Shown: positions 49,159 through 58,252 of the stretch, piece after piece
Layout of the letters: the number at the start of each line of letters is the position of its first letter
How positions within the stretch are numbered: the stretch's first letter is position 1
Source: CAYFZO01 sp964347615
GTDB lineage: Bacteria; Pseudomonadota; Gammaproteobacteria; Poriferisulfidales; Oxydemutatoraceae
Length of the DNA: 64,000 nucleotides
NCBI GenBank assembly: GCA_964347615.1
Contig: CAYFZO010000009.1
Span: 10,978 to 74,977 of the forward strand
Reading direction: 5' to 3'
The notes under the pieces: generated by a model
Told to the model about the DNA's origin: nothing
Databases searched by the model: none
Seen by the model: the letters and a program-made list of their open reading frames with translations, nothing else
Translations under genes and position numbers: made by a program

Positions 49159-51144
49159 TCAGGGGGCTGCAACCCAAAAATCTTTTGATCCGTTCGTATA
49201 CATTTGGGTTTCTATGCTGCGCGCGTAAATAAAGGCGTCAGACCCTTGGTTAACGTCCACCACTTTCTCAGCCAAACTTTGCCCTTGCTTATCGTAGCTC
49301 ACGATTTTCAGGTTCTTGACGTCCTTGCTTACGTACAGCCTAGCAGCCTGGATGCTGGACGGCAAACTCATCCATGACCGCATATCGGGCGCTGCCATAC
49401 TGTCCGCCGCCATGCCGAGAAATGTTCCCGCAACTCCCCCCTGTGAAGCAAGCTGATTGATGCCACCGGAACGCGCAATCGACAATGCGACACGAAGCAT
49501 TCTGAACGGCTCAGTATCTTTCTGGTGCCGCAAACAAATTGCTTCAACGTCAGCAACGAGAGAAAGTTCGGCCAAACGCTTCCCGTCACCAGTTTGGACT
49601 TCCACTCTGGACACCTTGGAAGCAACCGGTTCATACAAAGGCAATTTGATCGGCAATGCACCCCCGGGAATTGGTATTTGATATACCAACATCTTCTTTT
49701 CCGGAACGAATCCATCGGCAACGACAACGTGCACCAAGCGTTTATTGCCATGATTCTTGTTGGACTTCATGTCTTCGATGGCCTCCTGTAAAACCTCACT
49801 CTGCGGATTAAGCTCCAAGGCGTGTGAGTAGGATATGCGAGCATTGTCCCTCATTGAACCGTCTTTCCTACTTTCAAACTCCTGAATCATCCCGCTTACA
49901 TAATAACCAAACGGATTTACAAATGCGCTTGGCACCCTGTCTGCGATACTGTCAAATTCCTGATATTTCTTAGTCCATCCAGTGTTTGCAGGAGACAGGT
50001 TCGCAGCTGGACTTGCAGCGGAATTTTCAACCGAGGTTGAATCTGCTTGCGTGTTTGAGGCTTCTTTTGATTTCAAGTCACGTATCGTCTTCTCAAGTTT
50101 TTTCTGGAACGCCTCCTTTTCCAGGTTTTGCCAATCAATGGCTCGACGAGTCACATTGTAAGCTTTGCGATCACCTTTCAACAGGTAAGAAATGGATTTG
50201 TAATTAAGCATAAGTACTTTCTCATAACCTTCACCGGAATACGGTCGAATTTCTTCATTGCCTGTTATGGTCTCCAAGAGAAACCCCAAACTTCGGGTGA
50301 TGGTCTTTCCTTTCTTGCCGCTTGGCGACTGGCGAAAGTCCAATATATCTTCAGCGTTGGTAAACGCTCGTATGGATCCATCCAAGTTTCCTTGGTCCAG
50401 ATGTAAAGTGCCTCGCTCTATCCAGCGCAAAAGCCCAACGGATTTGACGACGTCCCAGTCTGATTTTTTAGACTTGTTCTTGGTTATCTTCTCTTCCTTC
50501 TCCGCATAAAACTTTTCCACCCCATCCAGGTCGCCAAGTATCAGCATCTGCTTCACCGGCTGAAATTCTTTGGAGTAGCCGGCATAAAGCACGTTTTGCA
50601 ACTGTTCTCCATCGGGAGATTGTTCGGGGCTCTGATCCAAGGCTTGAGAAGGTGATTCATGCTTGGTTTCAGCTTGGGGAGGTGAAACGTTGGCGCTCGC
50701 CGTCTCGGACTGAACGGGGGGACGGTAACCGAGGTCATGTAATTTGAAAAACGGCTTACTCGCCCACCCCTTGGCTGTCGTGCCGGACGGCAGAGGCACC
50801 TTGATCTTCATCCAGTTGCCACGCGTTTCAACAACGACAACCACGGTCCCGGGGGACAAGGTCTTGATTTTGTTGTGCTCGGTGCCGGGCCCGGAACGAA
50901 GGTTGACCGCTTTTAGGGACGTCGCATAAGCCTGCAGAGGTTGAATTTCCCGCTTTTCGGTTTCTTTCGGAGAAACATGCCCTTCTTCCTGTTTCTTGAA
51001 TTGTTTACTAATCTTCTCTTCCAGACCCTTAAAAAAAGCGCCCGCCGGCTGTGGACTGAACGCGGAAAAAATCAAAAAAACTCCTGCACACAAGCACAGG
51101 GTCCCGAAAAACGGTTGTCCGTTATTTAGGTTTTTATCTTTCAC
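49159..51144 (-). CDS. SH3-domain/COG3014-type envelope protein
   Basis: A 661-residue exported protein. The signal peptide (core FFGTLCLCAGVFLIFSAF) is followed by a bacterial SH3 domain at about residues 70-135 (KAVNLRSGPGTEHNKIKTLS, then TAKGWASKPFFKL). The middle part resembles the COG3014 family found next to ycfL-lpoB in vibrios: WIERGTLHLDQGNLDGSIRA, and GYEKVLMLNYKSISYLLKGD. In those genomes the protein usually lacks an SH3 domain, so this is a fusion. It is first in the cassette; its upstream side borders an IS end. Confidence 0.65.
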   Translation of the reverse strand: MKDKNLNNGQPFFGTLCLCAGVFLIFSAFSPQPAGAFFKGLEEKISKQFKKQEEGHVSPKETEKREIQPLQAYATSLKAVNLRSGPGTEHNKIKTLSPGTVVVVVETRGNWMKIKVPLPSGTTAKGWASKPFFKLHDLGYRPPVQSETASANVSPPQAETKHESPSQALDQSPEQSPDGEQLQNVLYAGYSKEFQPVKQMLILGDLDGVEKFYAEKEEKITKNKSKKSDWDVVKSVGLLRWIERGTLHLDQGNLDGSIRAFTNAEDILDFRQSPSGKKGKTITRSLGFLLETITGNEEIRPYSGEGYEKVLMLNYKSISYLLKGDRKAYNVTRRAIDWQNLEKEAFQKKLEKTIRDLKSKEASNTQADSTSVENSAASPAANLSPANTGWTKKYQEFDSIADRVPSAFVNPFGYYVSGMIQEFESRKDGSMRDNARISYSHALELNPQSEVLQEAIEDMKSNKNHGNKRLVHVVVADGFVPEKKMLVYQIPIPGGALPIKLPLYEPVASKVSRVEVQTGDGKRLAELSLVADVEAICLRHQKDTEPFRMLRVALSIARSGGINQLASQGGVAGTFLGMAADSMAAPDMRSWMSLPSSIQAARLYVSKDVKNLKIVSYDKQGQSLAEKVVDVNQGSDAFIYARSIETQMYTNGSKDFWVAAP

Positions 51145-51224
51145 GGCCTATCCGACCAAGCTGCCGGCTGAGCTTCACTCAACCGATTCTCAGCCTCGCA
51201 TTCTTTTCCCTAGTCGTCAACCCT

Positions 51225-51306
51225 GTGTGTAAGGAGTGTAAGGAGCACATAAATTGTCCGGTCTTGTAGCACATAAACTGTCCGGTTTTCATGGGGTTTT
51301 TCCATA
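51225..51306. mobile_element. IS-end remnant at the dsrK side of the inserted cassette
   Basis: GTGTAAGGAGTGTAAGGAGC followed by ACATAAATTGTCCGGTC, TGTAGCACATAAACTGTCC and GGTTTTCATGGGG. These are two overlapping copies of the ISNCY-like end seen at 31548-31600. There is no transposase. It marks the junction where the ycfL-lpoB cassette entered the dsr cluster. Confidence 0.55.
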
Positions 51307-51396
51307 CCTTGTGTCTGAGGCCAGCACAGAATGAGACGAAACAGATGCCGACTCAGCTGAAAGCTATATATGCCTTTTAAGGGCGGTTGCCCGCAA

Positions 51397-52989
51397 TCAA
51401 ACGGTCTCGGTACTCTGGGCGGCAGGTTGTTCTACATTACCCGTGAATTCATCGGGTGGAACGCCTGTTTCGTCACCCAAGCACTGCGTATCTTTTTCCG
51501 GTTCGAGAACGATGGCTTCGCCGACCAGCTGGTGCACGCTGACGATCTGGTCCATCGCGAACCCGTAGTAAGGCAGCACCTTGCTGAACTGGCTCTTGCA
51601 GATTGCGCAGATCGCGGCCAGATGCGTCACGCCGTAGTCTTCGACGACTTCCTTCAGCGCTTCCATGCGCGGCAGCGCGCCCTTGACGCGCAGCTCGATC
51701 AAATCGTCGGTCAGCAAGCCGCCGCCGCCGCCGCAGCAATAAGTGCCCTCCTCGATCGTCTCCGGCGCCATGTCATAGAAGTTGTTGCAGACCGCGCGGA
51801 TGACGTCGCGCGGAATCGTGAACTGCCCGCCCGGCACGTCGCCCATGCGCGAAGCGCGCGCAATGTTGCACGAGTCGTGATAGGTCACCGTCAAATGGTC
51901 GTTGCACGAAGGGTCGATCTTGAGCTTGCCCTCCTTGATCAGGCCGTGTGTCACTTCGCAGATATGTTGCGGCACGGGATAGTTCGGGTCGAGAAAGTCA
52001 AACGGCCCGGCGAGCGTGTTCAGGAAGCTGTACGCCACGCGCCACGCGTGCCCGCACTCGCCGAACACGATGCGCCTGACTCCCAACGCAATCGCGGCGT
52101 CGCGGATACGCAGCGCCAGTTTGCGCATGTTTTCGTAACTGCCGATGAACATGCCGAAGTTCGCGGCCTCGCTCGCGGATGAACTGACCGTCCACGAGAT
52201 ACCCGCCTGATGGAACACCTTGGCGTAGCCGATCAGTCCGTCGACGTGCGGTTCGGCGAAAAAGTCCGCCGACGGCGTCACCAGAAGCACTTCGGCGCCT
52301 TTTTCGTCCAGGGGAAAACGCACTTTGGCACCGGTGTCCTCGAACACTTCCTCTTCCAGACCTTCAAGCGTGTCGCGCAACGCAGGTTCGGGCAGGCCGA
52401 GGTTGTTGCCGATCGTGTGCACCTTGCCGATGATCTCGTTGCAGTATTTCTGCCCCTTGCCGACCTGGTCCATGATTTCGCGCGCCGCCATCGAAATCTC
52501 GGCGGTGTCTATGCCGTAAGGGCAATACACCGAACAACGCCGGCATTGAGAGCACTGGTGAAAATAAGTCCACCATTCGTCGAGCACTTTCTTGCTCATG
52601 TCCTCGGCGCCGACCAACTTCGGAAAGTGCTTGCCGGCGAAAGTGTAGTAGCGGCGATAAACCTTGCGGAACAGATCCTGGCGGGCAACCGGCATGTTGT
52701 TGGGGTCGGTCGTGCCCAGATAATAATGGCACTTATCGGTGCACGCCCCGCATTTCACGCAGGAATCGAGAAACACCTGCAACGAACGGTACTTGCCGAC
52801 CAATTCGCCCATCTTGGCGACCGCCTGCTGCTCCCAACCTTCGTCCAGTTCGCCCGGAAAACCCAAAGGCTTCTGCATTTCGGGCTTGGCGACGTACGGG
52901 CTGCAATGCGACATCACGCCCTCGTGCAGCTTCGGAATCGCACGGCTTTCGCGGATCGCCGGCGTCTCGAAGGTTTGTTTGTCGGCCAA
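51397..52989 (-). CDS. dsrK: DsrK, HdrD-like catalytic iron-sulfur subunit
   Basis: A 530-residue cytoplasmic-side subunit related to heterodisulfide reductase HdrD. The N-terminal [4Fe-4S] groups are CVKCGACTDKC and CSQCRRCSVYCPYG. The CCG-type domain has GTYCCGGGGGLLTDD, and ICAICKSQF adds a cysteine pair. It is thought to act on the DsrC trisulfide and pass electrons to DsrM. It follows dsrM by 4 bases. Its 3' end faces an IS remnant and the foreign cassette instead of dsrL. Confidence 0.95.
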   Translation of the reverse strand: MADKQTFETPAIRESRAIPKLHEGVMSHCSPYVAKPEMQKPLGFPGELDEGWEQQAVAKMGELVGKYRSLQVFLDSCVKCGACTDKCHYYLGTTDPNNMPVARQDLFRKVYRRYYTFAGKHFPKLVGAEDMSKKVLDEWWTYFHQCSQCRRCSVYCPYGIDTAEISMAAREIMDQVGKGQKYCNEIIGKVHTIGNNLGLPEPALRDTLEGLEEEVFEDTGAKVRFPLDEKGAEVLLVTPSADFFAEPHVDGLIGYAKVFHQAGISWTVSSSASEAANFGMFIGSYENMRKLALRIRDAAIALGVRRIVFGECGHAWRVAYSFLNTLAGPFDFLDPNYPVPQHICEVTHGLIKEGKLKIDPSCNDHLTVTYHDSCNIARASRMGDVPGGQFTIPRDVIRAVCNNFYDMAPETIEEGTYCCGGGGGLLTDDLIELRVKGALPRMEALKEVVEDYGVTHLAAICAICKSQFSKVLPYYGFAMDQIVSVHQLVGEAIVLEPEKDTQCLGDETGVPPDEFTGNVEQPAAQSTETV

Positions 52990-52993
52990 GGTA

Positions 52994-53740
52994 TCAGCCT
53001 CCGGTCTTGTCGGTCTCGAGCTTCAGCGCCCACGCCGCGACGTGGCGGCGTTCGCGCGGATTGTCGGGCTGGTTGCGGGTCGGGCTGAAAAACACGCCGG
53101 GAGCGTGCAGCAACTTGCTGAACGGAAAGACAATCATCAGCGCCGCGACCAGCGCGAGGTGCACCAGGATCAGCGCGTCTGCAGGCAGGGGGCGCCAGTC
53201 GAAATACATAAGCCCCAGGAAAAACGCTTTCATCGAAACAATGTCCACTTTGGAGACGAACGTCATCATCATCCCGGTCGCGCCGATCAGGATCAAAAGC
53301 AACAGCATCAGATGATCCGACGGCGCGGAAATGTAACGGACGCGGTCGACCGCCACCCGGCGCAACCACAAACCGGCCAAACCGACCATCATCATCCACG
53401 AGGCGTATTTGCCGAGCGGCTGAATCCAGTTGACCCAGAACCACACCGGCTCGGTGAAGTAACGCAGGTGGCGCAACAGCACCAGCAAAAGACCGAAGTG
53501 GAATAACCAGCCGAACAGCCAGGTCCATTTGTTGGATTTGAACAGGCTCTCGAACAAAACGAGTTCCCTGAGCATCCTCAGCATGACGCCCCGTTTGGTG
53601 ATCGGCGCCGGTGTCGTCGGGATCTTCAGCGGCGCCGGCGTGCGCGCATAAACCAGAATCTTCCACGCGGTCGCGCCGACGAGCACCGCGGTGGCCAAAT
53701 AGAAAAGCAACGCGTAAACGACGGTCAGCATAGACGTCAC
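52994..53740 (-). CDS. dsrM: DsrM, membrane cytochrome b subunit
   Basis: A 248-residue NarI-like protein with about six hydrophobic segments. Candidate haem-b histidines are in LFHFGLLLVLLRHLRYFTEP and LILVHLALVAALMIVFPFSK. It exchanges electrons between DsrK and quinone. An alternative start is the ATG three codons in (MLTVVYALLFYLATAV). It lies 125 bases downstream of dsrC, the largest gap inside dsrA-K, where a separate promoter or processing site could lie. Confidence 0.94.
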   Translation of the reverse strand: MTSMLTVVYALLFYLATAVLVGATAWKILVYARTPAPLKIPTTPAPITKRGVMLRMLRELVLFESLFKSNKWTWLFGWLFHFGLLLVLLRHLRYFTEPVWFWVNWIQPLGKYASWMMMVGLAGLWLRRVAVDRVRYISAPSDHLMLLLLILIGATGMMMTFVSKVDIVSMKAFFLGLMYFDWRPLPADALILVHLALVAALMIVFPFSKLLHAPGVFFSPTRNQPDNPRERRHVAAWALKLETDKTGG

Positions 53741-53865
53741 GTCTTATCCGAATAGATGGTCGGTCTCAAAAGCCCGTCCGCGCCGGGCAGAGATACAAAC
53801 GTCAGAAACCGTGCGAAACGGCGGAGTGACGGAACCCGTTCAACGTTTCGGCGAACAACGTCAGC

Positions 53866-54198
53866 TCACACGCAGCCGGTCGGCTTCGGCAACCCGGCGT
53901 ACTTGCACGCCTGCTTGGCCGGACCGTAAGGGAACAACTCGTACAGGTACTTGCTGTTGCCCTTGTCCTTGCCCAGCTTCTTGCCGATCGCTTTGGTCAA
54001 GACACGAACCGCCGGTGCGATCTGGTATTCCTCATAGTACTCACGCAGGAAGTTGATCACTTCCCAGTGGTTATCCCCGAGTTCCGCATCGTCCGCTCTC
54101 GCCATGGCGACGGCCAGCTCCGGCCTCCAGTCGCTCAGGTTCGCCAGATAACCTTCCTCGTCGGTTTCGTAACTTTTTCCATCAACTTCTAAAGACAT
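53866..54198 (-). CDS. dsrC: DsrC, sulfur-carrying protein
   Basis: A 110-residue DsrC with both conserved cysteines on the flexible C-terminal arm: Cys98 and the penultimate Cys109 in KQACKYAGLPKPTGCV, 11 residues apart as in Allochromatium vinosum. The fold blocks EEGYLANLSDWRPELAVAMA and NHWEVINFLREYYEEYQIAP are intact. It accepts sulfur from DsrEFH and presents it to DsrAB. AGGAGG precedes the ATG. Contrast the cysteine-free paralogue at 60249. Confidence 0.97.
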   Translation of the reverse strand: MSLEVDGKSYETDEEGYLANLSDWRPELAVAMARADDAELGDNHWEVINFLREYYEEYQIAPAVRVLTKAIGKKLGKDKGNSKYLYELFPYGPAKQACKYAGLPKPTGCV

Positions 54199-54234
54199 TG
54201 TTTAACCTCCTCCCGGTAATGACACAATGGGGCC

Positions 54235-54543
54235 TTAAAGCCACGCTTGCACGTTCTCGTGCGAGGCGACGAGATCGACAAACCCCTCATAATCAACGAT
54301 CTCGATGCCGTCCATTATATTCGACTTATCAAGACCGCGCGCATAAACGTCCGGACCGAGCACGTAAAACTTCAGATCCCCGTTTGCGGCTTTGACCGCG
54401 CCAGAGTGCGCCGTGCGGTCGAGCGCGGCGAACACGCCGTCCTCCAGGAACAGCACCGAGCCGCCCTTTTTCGCGTGGCTCAGACACGCCGCCAGCGCGT
54501 TGCGCTCAAACGGAGACTTATTGACCGTGTGCAACATCGCCAT
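54235..54543 (-). CDS. dsrH: DsrH, sulfurtransferase subunit
   Basis: A 102-residue protein, TusB-like. With the start at 54543 (MAMLHTVNKSPFERNALAAC) the conserved cysteine falls at position 20, as in Allochromatium DsrH, which supports this start over longer ones. It forms the DsrE2F2H2 complex that relays sulfur to DsrC. It lies between dsrF and dsrC with short gaps. Confidence 0.95.
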   Translation of the reverse strand: MAMLHTVNKSPFERNALAACLSHAKKGGSVLFLEDGVFAALDRTAHSGAVKAANGDLKFYVLGPDVYARGLDKSNIMDGIEIVDYEGFVDLVASHENVQAWL

Positions 54544-54566
54544 AACGTCGGTCCCCGCCGGCCTGC

Positions 54567-55001
54567 TCAAAAGCTCAGGACGACGTCCTGCTCGTCCATG
54601 ATATCCGACATCTCGCGCCGGGTGACGACGCGGATCGAATCCTTCTCGGCCCAATCGTCGTCCTCGTCTTCGTATTTGAGTTCAAGCAGGTCATCGGTGC
54701 TCAGGCCACGCTCTTCAAGCGATTCCTTCTCGACGTAGATTTTCTTGACGTCGTAATCGCCGAGCGCGTTGTACACGGGCGAGAAATTCTTCATGCCGAC
54801 GCCTTTGGTGTCCTGTCCTTTCTTCAACTGATAAACGCCGTCGTCGAGAAAGGCCAGGCTCACGTCCTGCTCGAACGCCGCGGCAATCAACACGACCTCA
54901 AGCGACTCGAGCGCGTAAATCGTGCCGTAAGGCGCCTTGCGGTTCACGTACAGGAATTTCTTCGTGACCCCGCCGGTGTTGATTTGTTCCTCTCCCTCCA
55001 T
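54567..55001 (-). CDS. dsrF: DsrF, sulfurtransferase complex subunit
   Basis: A 144-residue TusC-like protein: KKFLYVNRKAPYGTIYALES, then VVLIAAAFEQDVSLAFLDDG and VYQLKKGQDTKGVGMKNFSP. It is the structural partner of DsrE and DsrH. No cysteine is needed in this subunit, and I see none. The gene is 10 bases after dsrE. Confidence 0.95.
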   Translation of the reverse strand: MEGEEQINTGGVTKKFLYVNRKAPYGTIYALESLEVVLIAAAFEQDVSLAFLDDGVYQLKKGQDTKGVGMKNFSPVYNALGDYDVKKIYVEKESLEERGLSTDDLLELKYEDEDDDWAEKDSIRVVTRREMSDIMDEQDVVLSF

Positions 55002-55011
55002 CGCGTCTCCC

Positions 55012-55404
55012 TCAGTCGCCGAAAACCACCAGCCTGTCGGCCTGTATCCCGGCTTCGATCAGCTGCCCGAGCCCCGAAATACGAAACCCCGGCGCGATGT
55101 TGTCGGCGTCCTTGCCGTGGCGCTTGGCTTCGTCGTCGTCGAGAATGCCCCGCCTCTGCGCGGCCGCAATGCACACCACGAGATCCAGGCCGTGCTCCTG
55201 CGCGAGCTGGCTCCACAGGTCGGTGAGATTGCGGTCGTCCTGCGGCGGCACCGTCAAGCGCGTGCCGTTGTTCACGCCGTCGTTGTAAAAAAACACGCGG
55301 AAAATCTCGTGGCCTTTTTCGAGCGCGGCTTTCGTGAACTGATACGCGCTGTCCGAGGCTTGATGCGTATAAGGCCCTTCGTTGACCAAAATGCCAAGCT
55401 TCAC
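55012..55404 (-). CDS. dsrE: DsrE, sulfurtransferase subunit
   Basis: A 130-residue TusD-like protein. With GTG start 55404 (MKLGILVNEGPYTHQASDSA) the active cysteine in LDLVVCIAAAQRRGI is at position 78, as in characterised DsrE, so longer upstream frames are rejected. It accepts persulfide sulfur (for example from TusA) and hands it to DsrC within DsrEFH. The PGFRISGLGQLIEA tail is typical. Confidence 0.96.
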   Translation of the reverse strand: MKLGILVNEGPYTHQASDSAYQFTKAALEKGHEIFRVFFYNDGVNNGTRLTVPPQDDRNLTDLWSQLAQEHGLDLVVCIAAAQRRGILDDDEAKRHGKDADNIAPGFRISGLGQLIEAGIQADRLVVFGD

Positions 55405-55448
55405 GGGTACCCCTCGTTTGATGCAGTCGGCCGACGCGCAACCGACGG

Positions 55449-56522
55449 CTAGAATCTGATATGAGTCGATGCGTTGAGACTGTGCCGGGCGCCAAGCCAA
55501 TTGTCCACGTGGAACTTGGTGAACGGCAGTTCGGTTAACTCAAAGAAGCGCGGCCAACCGATGCGTTCGATCCAGTCGTTGATGCGCTCCCAGTCCTTTG
55601 CGTCGCTTTTATAAGCGTGCAGAATCTTCTTGACGACCGCGGTCGCCTCAGGCCACCGCGGCGGATTGTTGGGGATGCCGGCGGCGACCAGCTTCTGAAA
55701 AGTCGGCTTGCCGCGCGCGTTCGAGTGGTTCCCGCCGACCCAAATCGCGAGCTTCGTGTGTTCCGGGTCGTTGATTTGCATCGGCGGGCACGGCGGATAA
55801 CACGCGCCGCAACAGATGCACTTCTTCTCGTCAACCTCGAGCGACGGCTTGCCGTTGACCATCGCCGGGCGAATCGCCGCGACCGGGCAGCGCGCCACCA
55901 CGGACGGGCGCTCGCACACGTTGGAAACCAAGTCGTGGTTGATCTTGGGCGGTTTGGTGTGCTGCACGTTGATTGCGATGTCCCCTTGACCTCCGCAGTT
56001 GATTTGGCAGCACGACGTCGTGATGTGCACGCGGTTCGGCATGTTCCATTCCTTGAACTCGTCAATCAGCTCATCCATCATCGCCTTGACCACGCCCGAC
56101 GCGTCGGTGCCGGGAATGTCGCAGTGCAGCCACCCCTGGGTGTGCGAAATCATCGTCACCGAGTTCTTGGTGCCGCCGATGACAAAACCCTCGGCTTCAA
56201 GGGCACCGATCAGCGGCTCGACCTTGGCTTCGTCGGAAACCATGAACTCGATGTTGCTGCGGATCGTGAAACGGACGTAACCGTCGGCGTAGCGGTCGCC
56301 GATGTCGCACAGCTTGCGCAGGGTGAACACGTCAAGGATGCGCTGGGTGCCCGCGCGCACCGTCCAAATCGCTTCACCCTCGTGCGAAACGTGCCTGAGC
56401 ACACCGGGTCTGGGGTCGTCGTGGTACTTCCAGTTCCCGTAATTCTTGCGCATCACGGGATGCATGTACTGAAAACCGTCGGGGCAGCCCGACTCGATGG
56501 GGTCACGATGGTGCTTTGCCAT
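55449..56522 (-). CDS. dsrB: reverse-type dissimilatory sulfite reductase beta subunit
   Basis: A 357-residue subunit. Siroheme and [4Fe-4S] ligands lie in TSCCQINCGGQGDIA and the following CERPSVVARCP region. The inserted ferredoxin domain has KCICCGACYPPCPPMQI. It starts MAKHHRDPIESGCPDGFQYM, as in oxidative-type DsrB. With DsrA it oxidises DsrC-bound sulfur to sulfite. It is 49 bases after dsrA. Confidence 0.97.
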   Translation of the reverse strand: MAKHHRDPIESGCPDGFQYMHPVMRKNYGNWKYHDDPRPGVLRHVSHEGEAIWTVRAGTQRILDVFTLRKLCDIGDRYADGYVRFTIRSNIEFMVSDEAKVEPLIGALEAEGFVIGGTKNSVTMISHTQGWLHCDIPGTDASGVVKAMMDELIDEFKEWNMPNRVHITTSCCQINCGGQGDIAINVQHTKPPKINHDLVSNVCERPSVVARCPVAAIRPAMVNGKPSLEVDEKKCICCGACYPPCPPMQINDPEHTKLAIWVGGNHSNARGKPTFQKLVAAGIPNNPPRWPEATAVVKKILHAYKSDAKDWERINDWIERIGWPRFFELTELPFTKFHVDNWLGARHSLNASTHIRF

Positions 56523-56571
56523 GATGAGGTCTTTTCCTTTCCTTGTTGTCTGAAGTCAAGCCGAGCGCGCG

Positions 56572-57864
56572 CTAGTGGGCGGCGGCCTGTTCCTTGTTCT
56601 CGGCGCCGTTGCCGCGGCCGTTGACCGCCTTGCGCTGAAACCACTTGACGGCCTCCTCGTCCCAGTCGTCCATCCGCACGTAGGAGCTGGTACGCGGGTC
56701 GGTGACCATGTTGGGATCAACCTCGACGCCGATGCCTTCGAGAAAGTTCACCAGCCCGATGCGTTCGACCATTTCGCCGCAACGTTCGTGCTCGAGTCCG
56801 TTCTCGGCCCAGAAATCAATCGTGTTCTCGGCCAACTCGGTGAGACGCTCGTAGTCCTCTTCGCTTTCGAGCTTCATGAACGGCACGACCACGGTGCCCA
56901 TCAGGTCGCCGATTTTCAGCGTGCGCTTGCCGCCCATCAGGATCGCCGCGCCTTTGTCGTCGCCCGGCGACAAGGCTTTCGGCATCACGTTCAGGCAATG
57001 CATGCACCGCACGCAACTGCGGTTGTCCACGCCGAGCGTGTCGTCGTCGTGCAATGAAAGCGCCTGGGTCGGGCAACGTGCAACCACGTTGTCGATGATG
57101 TACTGACGCCCTTTCTTCTTGACGTACGCCTTGACTTCTTCCTGGTCCACTTTCATGTCGTCGCGCCAGGTGCCGATTATCGCCATGTCGGCGCGTTCGA
57201 TTGAATTCATGCAGTCGTTGCCGCAACCGGAAACCTTGAACTTGAACTTGTAAGGCAGCGACGGGCGGTGAACGTCGTCGGTGAAATTGTTCAGCAGGGT
57301 TCGGTGAATGCGCATTTCGTCAAGATTCGACTGCTCGCAGCGGGCGGAGCCGACGCAGGACTGACCGGTGCGCACGCAAGGCCCGGCGCCGCCGAGGTCC
57401 CAACCGTAGTCGTTGATTTCGTCAAAGAAGTGCTGGGTGTTCTCGGTCGTCGCGCCGATGAACATGATATTGCCGGTCTGGCCGTGGAAAGTGACCAGCC
57501 CCGACCCCCACTTCTCCCAGCTCGACGCGAGTTCACGCAGCATCTTGGTCGTGTAGTAGTTGCCCGCGGGCGGTTGCACGCGCAGCGTGTGGAATTCCTT
57601 GGACGCCGGAAACGCGGCGCCGACCTCCGAAAAACGCGGGATGATGCCGCTGCCGTAGCCGTAAACGCTGACCGTGCCGCCTTTCCAATAACCTTTGCGG
57701 GTCTCGTACGAATGCTCGAGCTGACCCAGCAGGTCGTTGGCAACGTTGTTGACGCGTTGGTCGGGATGTTCGTCTCTGAGACGCTTGATGCCGGAAATGA
57801 AGCTCGGCCAAGCGCCGTGCTCCAATTCGTCCAGCATCGGGGTGACATGATGCTTGTCGGCCAT
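56572..57864 (-). CDS. dsrA: reverse-type dissimilatory sulfite reductase alpha subunit
   Basis: A 430-residue subunit from ATG 57864 (MADKHHVTPMLDELEHGAWP), preceded by an AGGGGGA site; a longer frame to 57912 is rejected. Cofactor motifs are TGQSCVGSARCEQS and FKVSGCGNDCMNS, and the ferredoxin domain has RSCVRCMHCLNVMP. It is the catalytic core with DsrB. First gene of the dsr cluster; a promoter is visible about 90-115 bases upstream. Confidence 0.97.
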   Translation of the reverse strand: MADKHHVTPMLDELEHGAWPSFISGIKRLRDEHPDQRVNNVANDLLGQLEHSYETRKGYWKGGTVSVYGYGSGIIPRFSEVGAAFPASKEFHTLRVQPPAGNYYTTKMLRELASSWEKWGSGLVTFHGQTGNIMFIGATTENTQHFFDEINDYGWDLGGAGPCVRTGQSCVGSARCEQSNLDEMRIHRTLLNNFTDDVHRPSLPYKFKFKVSGCGNDCMNSIERADMAIIGTWRDDMKVDQEEVKAYVKKKGRQYIIDNVVARCPTQALSLHDDDTLGVDNRSCVRCMHCLNVMPKALSPGDDKGAAILMGGKRTLKIGDLMGTVVVPFMKLESEEDYERLTELAENTIDFWAENGLEHERCGEMVERIGLVNFLEGIGVEVDPNMVTDPRTSSYVRMDDWDEEAVKWFQRKAVNGRGNGAENKEQAAAH

Positions 57865-57951
57865 TGATTTTCCCCCTTGCTCGTTAATTCCGGCGTTGCG
57901 GATTTCCGTCAAAAGCGTTCCGCGAAACCGCCTGTAATGAAATAGCCTTAA

Positions 57952-57980
57952 ATTGTACGGCCTCGACGATAGCTTAACAA
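57952..57980 (-). promoter_or_regulatory. candidate promoter of the dsr operon
   Basis: On the minus strand TTGTTA (57980-57975) and TACAAT (57957-57952) are separated by 17 bases, a good sigma-70 arrangement about 90 bases before the dsrA start. A small AGCTATAGCT palindrome lies about 20 bases upstream of the -35 box and could be an operator; that is inference. The remainder of 57981-58252 shows no gene. Confidence 0.5.
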
Positions 57981-58252
57981 CGGGTTTCGCTTATCCCCTT
58001 AGCTATAGCTGACCCTTGTGCATACAAGCCATCAGCGACGAATAATCGCGTCGGCGGACCCATACATAAAAGCTGGCCTAAGTCGGCGGGCGGACGTCGG
58101 CCGCAGAGACGATAAGACCCCGAAAGCTGGCGGTGACCTGAAGAATACCGCCGAATATCGGCCTTTCGTCCCGACGGCCGTATTCTCGAAGCGCCCGTTC
58201 GTTAAACTATGGGAGCTATATACAAAAAAAGCAAACTATTAACCCTTTCACT

